Below are positions 18,810-31,300 of a DNA stretch of 64,000 nucleotides, piece by piece; within the stretch, counting starts at the first letter, position 1; every line of letters begins with the position of its first letter. A program made the position numbers and the translations under genes. The notes beneath the pieces were generated by a model. That model had not been told where the DNA came from, made no database searches, and was given only the letters and a program-made list of their open reading frames with translations. Origin of the DNA: Cymbomonas tetramitiformis (taxonomy: Eukaryota > Chlorophyta > Pyramimonadophyceae > Pyramimonadales > Pyramimonadaceae); assembly GCA_001247695.2 (NCBI GenBank), contig LGRX02025988.1:20997-84996 (forward strand). The letters are read 5' to 3'.

Positions 18810-19691
18810 TGGCGCGCAGGGACGGCAGCGAGCACGATTCGGCCTACGCTGCCACTGCAGCCGGGGATCATCCCGACGCGGAACTCCTCGCGGTCGAGGC
18901 CGAGGCAGTATGCCTCTCGGTGGACACTGCAGCTGATGCGAAGCCTGTGGCCAGCACTCAGGGGAAGCTGGAACCCCCGGATACTGGGGGCACCGCCAAA
19001 GACATCCCGCAGGACACGAGGGACGCCAAGGTGGCACCCCGCTGGAAGGAGAAGTTCCGGGCACTCTTCGAGGAGTTCTCCGAGGAGCTGCGTGACGCCC
19101 TCCCCATGATGTCCAAACTGCGGCGGTCGATGGAGGATGAGGCCAGAGTCACCCTTAAGCCGGACAAGGAGGGAGGACCCCCATTTCGCCGTCCCTACCG
19201 CATGTCTGTGGAAGAGCTTCGGCAGCTGCGGGAACGCATCGAGCAGCTGGTGGAGAAGGGCTACATCAGACCCTCATCCAGTCCTTACGCGGCACCATGT
19301 CTCATGGTACCCAAACCGGGCCAGCCTAACACGCTGCGCCTGGTGGTGGATTACCGCCAACTGAACTCTCAAACAGTGAGAGATCGGTACCCGCTGCCGG
19401 ACATTCAGTTGATGTTCGACGAGATGCAGGGCGCCACCCACTTCTCCTCCTTCGACGCCGTGGATGGATTCTGGCAAGTCCCCATGGCTGAGGAAGACGT
19501 GGAGAAGACAGCGTTCACCACCCAGATGGGCTCCTACGAGTGGCTGGTGATGCCACAGGGATTGCAGAATTCCCCGTCACAGTACCAGCGGAGGATGCAG
19601 AGAGCCTTGGGACACTTACCTTTCGTCCGAATCTTCATCGACGATGTGGTGGTGTTCTCGAAGGGTGGAGTCCAAGAACACTACGACAATG
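18806..19691 (+). pseudogene. Reverse transcriptase of gypsy element 1, 5' part, cut by hAT insertion
   Basis: Motifs in order: PFRRPYRMS, KGYIRPSSSPYAAPCL, LRLVVDYRQLN, FSSFDAVDGFWQ, MPQGLQNSPSQYQ and the catalytic FIDDVVVFS. The frame is interrupted at 19691, within the codon after EHYDN, by a hAT transposon. The same frame resumes at 22038 with RTFLQTCREKGVYL, so the gene was intact here before the insertion. Confidence 0.85.
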
Positions 19692-19944
19692 CAAGGCATT
19701 GCATGAATACTTTGAATTGAATATGAATGCACCGCCGAAAATACATTCATGAGTATGAATGCACCATGAAAAATGTACTCATGAGTATGAATATTAATTT
19801 CTCATTTTATTCATATTCAACTCAAATTACTCAAATAATTTCGGGAAATGTTGATAAACATGACTTAGTGTATTACGAGCTACGTGAGTCGTAATATCAA
19901 TTAGAATTTTAGACTCCAATTTTGGTTTGCAACATATCCTAATC

Positions 19945-20285
19945 TCACCGCGACATAACATCTCACCGCAATATCCCATCCCACCGCGACATAACATCTC
20001 ACCGCAATATCCCATCTCACCGCGACATCATAACATCTCACCGCAATATCCCATCTGACCGCGACATAACATCTTACCGCAATATCCCATCTCACCGCGA
20101 CATCATAACATCTCACCGCAATATCCCATCTCACCGCGACATAACATCTTACCGCAATATCCCATCTCACCGCGACATAACATCTCACCGCGATATCCCA
20201 TCTCACCGCGACATAACATCTCACCGCAATATCCCATCTCACCGCGACATAACATCTCACCGCAATATCCCATCTCACCGCGACA
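19945..20285. repeat. 36-bp minisatellite inside the hAT element
   Basis: About nine units built from TCTCACCGCAATATCCCA followed by TCTCACCGCGACATAACA, some with a three-base insertion (CATCATAA). The minus strand has a repetitive open frame (VRWDIAVRCYVA), which is a consequence of the repeat and not evidence of a gene. There are no unique spacers between units, so it is not a CRISPR array. Confidence 0.88.
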
Positions 20286-20651
20286 TATCAATTGATTTTG
20301 ATATTCCAATTCACATATCAATTAATACTAATGTCGTAATGTGACCTGAATTATTGTAATTGCATATCTGAAGCCATACACTGTCAATAAGTAAAACAAA
20401 CCACTGCTAAATAACTGAACAAAGTGAAATTACATAAGTTACCGCGCAACAGGTAAATTACCATATGGAATATGACTATTCCATTATTATTGTAACCCAT
20501 CAATGTTTTTGGAGGCAAACATAACAAGTCATGCAGGTGTCATATTCTTATTCCTCTATCATATAATTATAGTTCAATTTCGGGTTTCTAAACAGAACCA
20601 CACATACAAATACAAACAAAGCTAGCACTCTGGCTCAGGGCTAGGTATCGT

Positions 20652-21768
20652 TCACTCCTCCTCACCTTTGCCACGATACAGTTCAACATATTTGCTTTTT
20701 ATGGCAGGGATTTGAGGATTGTATGCGGCCTTGTTGATACCGCAGGGAACCAATGTTGCCAAAGTGTGCGGTGCCATATTAGGATCAGTCAGAAACCCAG
20801 CCCTTGAAAAAACCTGCTCACAGTTAGCCTCGTGGGGAAGATGGCAAGCGGTCTGCTTGAACACTATCAGGTGCAGAGGGAACTGTTCTCGAAGCTGCCA
20901 CATCATTTGGAACTCGTTAAGCAGTCCATTCTCCCGGGAAAACCGCTCATAGTGTTCCAGTGCCAGGTTATCCCAACGCTTCCTTTCATCGGTCACGACA
21001 TCAAAGGCTACTATAACGTTGTCTCCGCCGACAAAACCTACTATCTCAGACTCTGCAGCTGGCAACACTTTTGCTCCTCTGAATAGGCTTTGCACATTCT
21101 GTTTCTTTGGAGCTCGTTGAACATCCACCCCACTCTGCTGGGTAGTTAAACTCCGGGTGTAGATGGGCAATGTCGCGGCCTCTCGGAGTGCTGCCAAGTA
21201 CAAAGTTCGTGCGAGCTCATACTGATTGAGAGATAAGTATTCCTTTGCATCTTGCTGCTTCGACATGAAGCATTGGATCAGACGAGAGTTTGATGGGCGA
21301 TTCTCGAAGGCACGAGTGTGCAATTCCTCCTTCATATCTTAGCGTGCCGTCGTCGTCATGCTGTACAAATCCTCACCCTCACGCAAGAGCACAGCACGCA
21401 CGCTCACGCTGTGCAAGGCTCAAGGATGAAGGGATCTCTTTCACCTCGAGTTTAGCTTCCGCGCGGCAGCATTTCTCTTTCAAGTCGTGGAGCAGTGTCA
21501 AAGCTTGGCTCCCTGTGCAGATCCCCGCATGTTCGATAGTTTCCTTGATATCATAAGGATATGCAAGAAACGCCTCGATCTCCTGACTCTGGTCCCACGC
21601 AAGAGTGTCGAGTCCGATCTCACTCGCTGCCACAGCCTGCCCTACCTTGCTACCTCCTTCTGACTCGTCGTTCTCAACTGTAGACTTCTTCCTCCCCATG
21701 ATGGCTTTTCGTTTGTCGGCTGAGACGACACGGTATGAATTAGGTTTTTCTACTTGCGCGGGTGTCAT
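20652..21768 (-). pseudogene. hAT transposase fragments
   Basis: Two frames, 21768-21379 and 21335-20652. The second contains the hAT C-terminal dimerisation region: WQLREQFPLHLIVFKQTACHL, then the ANCEQVFSRAGFLTD block. The first carries a mid-protein helical segment with no named motif. The frames are in different phases and the second has a stop just upstream of its ATG, so either an intron or decay separates them. The DNA-binding BED finger and catalytic acids are not visible, so this copy is probably inactive. Confidence 0.7.
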
Positions 21769-22037
21769 CTGGGTATTGTCGCACTAGTGTCACAAAGTGA
21801 GTCGCAAGAGAGCCTGTGAGTTATTACTGGATGACGGGGCGTGCAGTCGAGGGGGGACTGTATTATTCAAATTAGTTAAGTAATTTGAGTTGAATATGAA
21901 TAATAAATCAATTTTACATTCATGAGTATGAATGCACCATGCCAATCGTACTCTTGAGTATGCATATTAATTTTGGGGGGTATTCATATTCATATGCATG
22001 AATAATAGTCGTGCTCATGCAGTGCCTTGCGACAATG

Positions 22038-23036
22038 TCCGTACCTTCCTTCAGACCTGTCGTGAGAAAGGAGTATACCTCAAGGCCTCTAAGGCGCAGA
22101 TGCTGAAGGAGTCCTTGAGGTTTCTTGGGCACACCCTGTCCAGCGAGGGCTGCAAGCCGCAGCACGACAAGGTGGCGGTAGTGCGGGACTGGCCGGCGCT
22201 GGAGAACGTCACTCACGTCCGGCAGTTCCTGGGCCTAGCCGCCGGTTATTATCTCCGACATCGCGCAGTCCCTCACCATGCTCACCAAGAACGAAGTGGA
22301 GTGGAGATGGGGCCCTGAGCAGCAGTGGGCCTTCGAAGAGCTGAAAACAGCACTGGTGGACGCCCCCGTTCTGGCCCTGCCGAACGTGAAGGCCGCAGCG
22401 GACGGATCAGCCCCCTTCGTAGTGCAGACCGACGCGAGCGGGGTGGCGCTGGGTGGAGTCCTGATGCAGGACTGTGGTGAAGGACTTAAGGCGATAGCCT
22501 ACGAGAGCCGGCAGTTCTCCGCGGCTGAGCAGAACTACCACACGGGCGAGAGGGAGCTCTGCGGACTTCACCACTGCACCACGGTGACCTGGCGGCACTA
22601 CCTGATCTTCACCGCCTTCAAGCTGCAAGGCGACCACCGGCCACTGGAATGGCTGATGGAGCCGGGGAGGGAGCTGAGTCGGCGGCAGGCACGATGGTAC
22701 ATGGATCTCGTGGAGGTGGGGGTCCCCCGCATGGAGTACGTGAAAGGGGCCCTGCTACTGGTACCAGACGCCTTGTCACGGCGACCCGACTACTCTGCGA
22801 AGACGCCTCGGGAGGGCTTGAAGGAGGCCGGCATTCTCGACGCTAAGTCGGACCTCCCGAAAGACCCCCTCTCTGTGTTAGATACCTCCGACCTCTTTGA
22901 GGAGGGCCCAGCCTTGGGCACCCTGACCCAGCTTGCTGAGGTGAACAGCTGGTTGGACGCGGTGGACACTCTGCAGCTGGCGGAGTTGGCTATGGAGTCC
23001 CAACTCGGCGCTAAAGAGCTTCGAGCCCCGCACCAT
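22038..23036 (+). pseudogene. Reverse transcriptase thumb and RNase H of gypsy element 1
   Basis: After the hAT element the frame resumes with LRFLGHTLSSEGCKPQHDK and HVRQFLGLA. A small deletion and frameshift near 22240 follow (GYY then out of phase), and the frame from 22278 carries RNase H: VVQTDASGVALGGVLMQD (first catalytic Asp), ERELCGLHHC and GDHRPLEWL (last Asp region). The following linker, LDAVDTLQLAELAM, matches MDALHTLQLAETGY at the same place in gypsy element 3. No integrase follows. Confidence 0.82.
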
Positions 23037-23442
23037 TGCGAGGACCTCCCAATAGAGGTCACAGCGGGTGCTGGGGGGTGCAGACGCAGCACCCTGGCGC
23101 GGATCTCCCGACGGAGGTCACATCAGACGCTGGAGGGTCGCGGGCTGAGCACTCTTGCGAGGACCTCCCGGTAGAGGTCGCAGCAGGCGCTGGAGGGGTG
23201 CAGATGCAGCACCCTGGCGCGGATCTCCCTACGGAGGTCACAACATCAGACGCGGGAGGGGTGCAAACTGAGCACCCCGGCGCGGACCACCTGACGGAGG
23301 TCACAGCAGGCGCTGGAGGGGTGCAGATGCAGCGCCCTGGCGCGGATCTCCCGACGGAGGTCACATCAGACGCTGGAGGGGTGCAAATTGAGCACCCCGG
23401 CGCGGACCACCTGACGGAGGTCACAGCAGGCGCTGGTGTTAA
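23037..23442 (+). repeat. Coding minisatellite, 60-bp unit
   Basis: About six to seven imperfect units, each encoding roughly 20 residues of the form HPGADLPTEVTSDAGGVQ, open in the frame 23036-23509. It joins in a shifted phase to the end of the RNase H linker. Period is kept as a multiple of three, suggesting it expanded while translated. Confidence 0.8.
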
Positions 23443-25327
23443 GCTGAAAATTTGGCCAGGGCTTCGCGACACGATTTTGGTCAACGTGCTGGTCAACGGA
23501 ACCCTCTAAATACAGTAAAAGTAGCCCAAAAGACGGTTTCCAGCCGTGATGTAACCAAGTGAACGGTGGGTTTCAGCAAGTTAGGAACCAACAAAAATAG
23601 TTACATAACCCCTAGGAAGGTTGTAAAAGCGTTACAAAGTCTCTAGGGCAAAGATGTTAACTTCCATCTTTGCACGAAGTTGGTCCAAAGTGCCCCCAGT
23701 GTTAAGGAACGTCGAAAGGTACTTTTGGGGGATATTGTGAGCAATTCTGGACGTCAGCAGCTGCAAAAAAAACGTACGTATTGCTGGTAAAATTGCGCCA
23801 AGGTTCCTCAAAGTACATCTCCTCCCCCCCAGTGTGCTGGCCACACTAAAACGCAGGTCCGTGGTTACGCAAGTCCGTGCGCAGACGCAACGGACAACCT
23901 CAAAGATACCAAATTGTCCCGGTGTTGCAGGGACATCATTCTATTATGTCTTTTTTGTTGATCCAACGAAACGAGATCTTTTTATTATATACTGTACACT
24001 GAACGAAATGTCAGGTTGAGCTTTGTATGCAAACTGTAAACTGATTTATGAGGCCGAAGACGTTTCCGTCTACACCTTTATCGATTGTCACAACACAACT
24101 CTGTGACCCGAAATGTACAACCCCGAATCTTTCATCATATCTCGATTCGTCATCAATTCCAATCTCGATCTCGTTCGTTCTGTCAAAATCTGACACGATG
24201 CCAGGCTGTCATACTGACACGATGTCATACTGGCATACTATCATCGTGTCATACTTGCCATTTTCTCGGAACTTCTACATCTCTCTGTCGAATCTTGACA
24301 TGATATCAGACTGTCATACTGTCACGATGTCATACTGTCATCGTGCCATACTGTCATGCTGTCATACATGTCATTATTCTACATCTCTCACGTCTCAGTT
24401 CATACTATCAGCCATACGCATGACCCGTCACACTCGAGATATCACAGCCGTCGTGCCCACCGGCACAAATACAGCCGTGTGCCGGGGTTGTAGCTTACAG
24501 GATGTTACCGCTGAGTACGATCACAAACAGTGAACTCTTAGTTAGTACCGGTAATAAGAACCGTCTCGGTCGATCGCGGTGCTTGTCTCGAACACTAGTC
24601 GATCCGATGACACCCGCCGAGCCCAGACTGGCGAAATGCCCGCAAGATTGGCCCAGTGCATTTTGTTTAAAACCGCTCCCGATCGCCTGCAGGGCGGAAT
24701 GACAAAGTGCACCCAAATCGGTATCTTGGTTGCCCCCCTCGGTGGCTCACCAAGATCAAGGTAGGGCAAAGAGTGAGGCTGCCACCCCACCCTGCCTCTC
24801 CTTGCAGAGAAGCAGACTATCCTGTTCATTGCCTTAAAAGGCAGTACCAGTCAGAAATGTACCACGGGGGCATCCACACCAAGTCACGCATTTCCAACCA
24901 GTGGCTGTCCCCATTAACAACGAAGTGCCGTTGCCTCAAATCCCGGTTTAATTGCGAACACAAGTCCCCTGGCAAATGTAACAAGCCAGAGTCAATGGAC
25001 AATAGAGAAAAAGAGAGACCGCAAACTGCAAAGTCCTTCAAGAGCCTCCGCCCCCCACACACATGCAAGTACAAATATAACATCATTGAATTTGAATTGT
25101 ATCACGTCATGAGCAGAGCTGGTTGTCAGGAACAGCTCTTACTAAAATTGAATATGAGTTTACTAAGAAGTTGCTTGGCAGTCATCACACCTACTGTCCA
25201 GAGCACCAACATCTCATTGTATATTTCACATGCTGTGAAAACTTATTTCCCACCCGACTGGAAGAGTTCTGATCATCTTTTCTAGTTTCATTTGGGATCC
25301 ATCCAAATGTGGGACTCCTCATTCCCC
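23443..25327. other. No gene recognised
   Basis: Contains degenerate CATACTGTCA/CACGATGTCA repeats at about 24190-24370 and several short frames without any domain, including 24707-25285 (plus) and 23632-23844 (minus). This is the 3' flank of the acyl-CoA synthetase, whose last exon ends at 25328. Confidence 0.5.
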
Positions 25328-28300
25328 TCATTCCGCATATAGAGTTGAGATGACGGATTCATATTTAGAGCAAACAATGTCACGTTTCAACTTCATGGTC
25401 GGAGTAAGCTCGCCTCCTGGAATGCTGAAGTCCTGTAGCTCATGCAACAACCCGACTCCTGTTAAGAGATTCTCATTAATGTAAAAACTCTGCCGCCCTT
25501 CCCTTACACAAGGCACCACCTTTTGGGCGGGTGCGATGGACCTATACAGCTGTCAAAGCTCTTGACCAAGATGCCAGAGCTCGTTTCACCGGATTGAAGG
25601 TGTTGAGGCAGGCGTGCGGTGAAGATTGTACACACACATCACAAATGCACGAGCCGTTCATGCATCTAGTCTTAGAGATCTCAACAAACATTTCCCGTGA
25701 GTTGCCCAACAGCACTTGAACAACATGTTTGCGGCGGCTAACAAGGACGCGTGGATTGCACCGTGTGGCACATTGACGGGGTCCTCGCATTTTCAAACAG
25801 CTCGACTGTGGCGCATGGCAGCGACCTACCGAATCAAGGATAGCAAACTTTTGAACCTTTTGTGCATTTGAAACACAGGTCTCGCCACTGTTGTAGGCCT
25901 TGATGCCGGCCTCGATGTATTCCTGCACTCACACAGCGCAGATGACAACATAAAGAGGAGGATATGCACGCGCACGCGTCCCGCAGTGTGCAGACGAGCA
26001 AGATATATGCGACGCATCCGCATATAGAAGAGACCGAAGTTTGTTTCGCGCTCGCGTTCCTGGTGCGAATATATCATGCCCCAAGCAGTGTGTGGCGCGC
26101 ATGGTAAGTGAGACCGCCAATCTTATAATACTCCACATGGGGCACCCGGAATCGTTCATAGGCACAGGGTACCATCTGCTTCTCTGCATAGCATAGTTCA
26201 CGCATCAAAAAGGCGCACCTTCCACTTGGGATCGTTCTTCGCCTCGGCCACAGTCTTCGACGCGTCACTCACAGTGGTGGATGCTCGCTGCCAGCAGCAC
26301 ACCTCACGCCGCAGTGAAAGTGCCACACACCCTTCACCTCCCATGCTGTAAGTTCCATGTCCGATGGCGGAAGCAGGGCATGAAGCTCCTGAAGCAAAAA
26401 ATCAAGGGTTGGCAAAGAGCTACCTACCACGAGCTTGTCGGTGAATCCACCCTCACCATCATCTTGCAGCATGAGCGTGATGAGGACGCTGTTGTACTGC
26501 GAGACTCTCAGGCACACCCATGAGGGCAAATGCACAACAAGTGCAGTCCACACTTTAGAGAAACATGTGACGTGTGGGATCTTGGTAGGGGACTCTTCCA
26601 CACATTCACACTGCACGTGGTGCCGATGTTGAGATATGTGGCATCGACTAGTGAGCATCTCCATAAAAGAAAACACAGTCCCTTACGAACATGACGAATA
26701 CACCACAAGCGGAACACGATGCGCGCTTTATCTAAGACCACGAAGGCGTGCATGGGGTTCGCGTTGCATCAGGTTTGAACCTGGCAAGCGCGTCCAGGAT
26801 CGACAGGACCGCTCGTTGCACAAGGTCAAAATAAGTTTCCTACGCAGACTGGAATGCGCACATACCTTCTGGCGATCGCCAACAAGCATGACGTTGGAGA
26901 CAGCGGGCACCAGCTTCTTGATCGCTTCCTCGATCGGAACAGGCGCAATGTTCTCTCCGCCAGCTGTGATGATCAGCTGGGGGAAGGAAGGAGGGAGGGC
27001 AAGCCTTGGCGCCTCAGAAGCCACCGCAAAAGGTTTCCGCACTGGCAGGTGCGCAGCATCGTGCAATCCTGTGCCCGAAATGAAAGGCAGGTGTGCAGCA
27101 TCGTGCACTCGTGTGCCCGAATGAAAGGTAGGTGTGCCATTGTGCCGGTGTAAAAGCCATACGGCTTAGCTGCGCACCTCTTTAATGCGACCGGTAATTT
27201 TCAAAATGCCTGTCGCAGGATCGACGCGGCCGACATCTCCCGAGTGCAGGTATCCTTCGGCATCAATCACCGCCTTGGTCTTCTCGGGATCCTGTCACAG
27301 CAGAGGCGGCTCTCTGCGTCAGGTCTACTGTCCCGGGGCTGCTTCAACACTGCGCACTCAGCATGACAGCATCTGCAGCGAGGTGGTTCACACCGATCTG
27401 CAATGATACCTTCATGTAGCCGAGCATGACGTGGCGTCCGCGCATACAAATTTCGCCCTCCCCTTCGGGATCTCTGCCCGCAACGTGATCGATTTTGGTT
27501 TCAACGCCTGGGAGGACAATGCCGCAGGTTCCTGCAATGAAGTAGTCGAATTTGCCTGCACACTGCGCACCGCATCCGCGCACCATCAGCAATGGGCACT
27601 CCTCAAAACCACCGGCAGCAAGCATGAGCTGGGGCTATCACGGAGTGCCTCCGTGCAGCGGCGACTGTACTCACATGAGGACCCGTGTTCTCGCTCATGC
27701 CGTACACCTCCTGAATGTAGATGTTCAGCTGTCCGAAGTACTCCAAAGTGGTCATAGAAATGGGAGCAGCACCTGGAAAGGAAAGCTCCACCACTTGTTT
27801 CACCAGCGAACCTCCGAGCCAGCAGTGTGGCTCGTCACAGCAATGGTAAGATCATTGAACATTCGGAAAGTTGGCGGCATTTGCATACGTTTGAGAAGAG
27901 CTCGCCACGGCAAAGTGCAGCTTCCCACAAAGATCTCGACGGCTTGGCACATAGATGCAGTTACTGCTTCACAGATCGGTCCTAAAGCGATCCTTTCTTG
28001 AATTTTGACCACTCACCAGATGCGAGCTGCATGCAGCGGTCCAACCCGAGGGCGGCCTTGGCTTTGCTGAAAACCAGCTTGCTTGCAATCGCATGCCCGA
28101 AGGGACTCCTGGTCCGCCGGGTGTCGAGCTGCAGCACAAGCCCTCTCAACAGTGCGCCAAAATATGCACCGTGCAATCGTCACAAGTGAGAGGTTTCTAT
28201 GACGGACACTTTTAGGAGTCATTGGGAAGTCAGAACTTCCAAGTGCACAGTTTTGGGAGATGCAGTGGGAGTGAAATGTGAGGGAGGACACAGCAGTGAC

Positions 28301-31300
28301 CATGGCTGTATCCCATAGCATGCCCAATGAATGTTGTAACCCTATCACGGTGAAAGTGGGCAGAGCCCCCGAAAGGTGGTGCCTAGGCGTACCTGTGCTG
28401 TGTCGTAGCCTTTCGCACCAAGGCGCTTGCCCCAGGCAGATATCTTTGCCTTGGTACCTTTAATCGTTGCGCCCACAGCTTTCATACCTTCGGCAAACTG
28501 TGTTTGGACCACCACAAGATACTCAGTTTACATTCCCAATTGAGATGCCATAAAGTGCCTGCCAGGTGGACTGCGAACTGACCCACCGAAACAGCTGATG
28601 ACTACTCCAAGTGACCTCTTTCGGCCTGAGATGCTCTAACGTGAGAGGATCAAGTGCGGAGGCTGAATGGAAATCGGCATACCTTCTCCCAAACCCGCGG
28701 CACACCAAAGAAAAGTGTAGGCCGAGATGCGACGAGGGTGTCCTTCAACGAGCCCTGCAAACAGACTTCGGAATTTCAGCGCCGAGCAGGCTCCTAAAAA
28801 TAGCACCGTATAAACAGCTAAGTAATATAGCCACGTTACAGGTTTTCGTTCCAGGGGATGCAACATAAGACAAGTTGTTGGTGAAGAAACCTTGAGAGCA
28901 TCTGGGCGCGCGAAGGTCACAAGGCATTCACATCCGAGGCGCGCAAGGGTCTGGGGCAGATGGATGTCCAAGCTCTGTATCCACCAGAAGGCACAGGAAC
29001 AGACACCGTCAGTGATGAGAGACAGATAGCAAAGCAAAAAGTGAAATTCCCGATAAACTGTGAAAAGGACAATAATAAAATTCTCAAGCGCAAAAAGTTG
29101 GGCGTTTACGGCACTTCAGCAATACATGATGAAGCAATATCACGATCTGTTTCAAAGCTATAAGATGGCTCGAAAAATGAGAAGTTTGCACCTGCGCAGC
29201 AATATGGCTTAGGGGAAGATACGACACGATGGCGTGCTTCTTCTCCTTGAGGAGATGTGGAGAGTGGAGGATAGTGCCCTTTTGGGTCCAGGTCACGTTG
29301 TCGTGGCTCAACATGACGGCCTTGGGAGGTCCAGTTGTACCACTCGTATAAATCAGAGTGCAGAGGTCACCCGGCTTTTGGCCATCAATGCGTGCATTAA
29401 CATCGGTCTCTGTACTAGTTGCACACGCCCGAGCTTCAAGTAAGCAGACTGGAAAGGTTCGTGCACTATTAAATGGAATATTCAAAGAGCTTGGTCGCAA
29501 GCTTACCAGAAACAGCAGATCCCAGCTCCAAGAATGCTTCCCATGAATATACGGGAACCTTGCCAGCCTCGTTTGCAGAATCTGTGACCAAAAGGACGGC
29601 ATGAGTATGAGGGAGACCACCTAACCAAACATCCTGCCCAGGCATCTAGTGCCTTGAGGTGCGCCGAACGAGCGTAGCCCGAGAATCAACCAAAGCAGCA
29701 GTTTACGTGTGAGCGGTTGCTTGCCCACACATATCCTCAACCCAACTATTAGCCTAGTGGCTAAAAGGACCTGTCAAAGATGATTAGCCAAGTGCACTAG
29801 TTTAGACAAAGGTAATACTCCGTAGAGCATCTGCAGCACATCACAGAAAAAAATAGAGTTTCAGGAGTCAGCATCCTGTGGCTTAAAATGTTTGACACGT
29901 AAAGTGGTCCTCATGCAAGATAACAAAATAGCAGCGTACACCCAAGGGCAGGCGCCGGAGTGGTCCCCACCCAACTGACAAAAAGAGGATGAAACTAGCC
30001 ACCCGCCGCCCGTCTTCGCCACACAGAGTAGGCGACAAACAGATCCGTATTACCCACATAGCGGAAACAACAGCCAATAAGGCACCAAAAGGAAGCGTTC
30101 GTTTTGTTGCCTCCCACCTCCAAGCTAGCTTCCTCACACGCAGCCAAGGCCCAGACATAAATCAGAACAACAGCACAACACCACGCCCAAACACGGAGCA
30201 GTAAGAGGCACGCCAACCAAGGTCAGCCCGTTATCATCCTGGAGAACGAACGAAGCATGCGAGCCCGCGCCCATGACATAGTACGACGCACTGAGAGACT
30301 GGAGGCAACTAGAAAAGCGACTGGAGGAGCACCCAAAACCCGAGCACTCGGCCAGCGAGGCGTGAACCTTGCCAGAAGAAGCTTGATAACTGCCGTACAA
30401 TACACAACGAGTGGCACGTGCGCGAAGGCGGTAAAAATAACGTGCACACATAGATACATTTCCGGACTGAAGGAAACCGGTGCAATCAAGCGGCGAACGT
30501 CGATTTATTGTTGTGTGGGGTAAAGCTTCACAAGTAGAAGTCAACAAACCGTATGACGCGAACAATGCCAACCAAAATTCGCCGGACCAACACAAAACAC
30601 TAGGCATCGGTCGAGTCCGTCACACGAGAGGTGTCACCACTGTGAAGCTAGCAGAAACGTGGAACTACAAACCTGGCACGGCCTCTCCGTACACGACGAG
30701 TGCAGCCAGGCTGGGGAGAGAATCGCGAATCGTCAGAAACTTCTTTAGTTGCGCAACGCCCTCGACCACCACCACCTTTGCATTACTGTGCGCTGAAATG
30801 TACTGTGGAAACGTAGGCAGCCCGTGAATACAAATGAAAAGATGATTTCAAGAAACATACTGTCGTTCAGAAAGTCCTGTTACTAGTGGTCAAGAACAAA
30901 CTAGGCAAACCTACCTTGCAAGCGTCAGGAAGATTAGTCGTGTAAATTCCAGCAGCTACGCCACCAGCCGCAATAGCTCCCATATTTGCGAGATGCCATT
31001 CAGGAGAATTGAAGCCGATGATGTTCACGCAGTCGTGTGACTGAACATAGTCGCAAAATTTAATATTGACCGTTTGGCGAATTTGCTACCGAGTAAAAGA
31101 CAAACAGTTGCAGCTGGTCTTACAGGTCCACATCGCGAAAAAACACAGGCTATGCCATACTTTCCAGCTCTAGATCACACGGAAACTTTGCAGAGTTAAA
31201 GATGGATAAAGATACATACCTGGAAGCCAAGATGGATTAAAGTTTTAGAAACCTTGATAATGTCAGCATAGTACTCGCTCCAAGACCAGATCTTCCAAGC

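Larger units (their letters stand above)
19692..22029 (-). mobile_element. hAT DNA transposon with 8-bp target duplication
   Basis: The terminal inverted repeats start CAAGGCATTGCATGAATAC (left) and, on the other strand, CAAGGCACTGCATGAGCAC (right). CGACAATG is duplicated at 19684-19691 and 22030-22037; an 8-bp duplication is the hAT hallmark. Subterminal copies of ATTCATGAGTATGAATGCAC lie near both ends. Inside are a 36-bp minisatellite and a decayed transposase on the minus strand. Confidence 0.92.
14746..23442 (+). mobile_element. Ty3/gypsy retrotransposon 1, degenerate, interrupted by a hAT element
   Basis: Gag with zinc knuckle, protease, reverse transcriptase and RNase H are present in order on the plus strand, but no LTRs and no integrase are seen, and several frames are shifted. 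The coding part resumes cleanly after a hAT transposon (19692-22029). RNase H and the following linker are closely related to those of gypsy element 3. The element ends in a coding minisatellite at about 23.44 kb. Confidence 0.85.

Noticed and set aside
19945..20285. Regular 36-bp repeats resembling a CRISPR array
   Set aside because: Units are head-to-tail with no unique spacers, in a eukaryotic hAT transposon, so it is a minisatellite.
23632..23844. 70-residue minus-strand frame as a conserved small gene
   Set aside because: No recognisable domain, splice pattern or neighbour supports it.
24707..25285. 192-residue plus-strand frame as a gene
   Set aside because: Composition and lack of any motif suggest chance; it is in the 3' flank of the synthetase.
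26728..26800. Possible tRNA gene because of a GTTTGAAC-like T-loop
   Set aside because: No acceptor stem or anticodon arm could be paired around it; it is in an intron of the synthetase.
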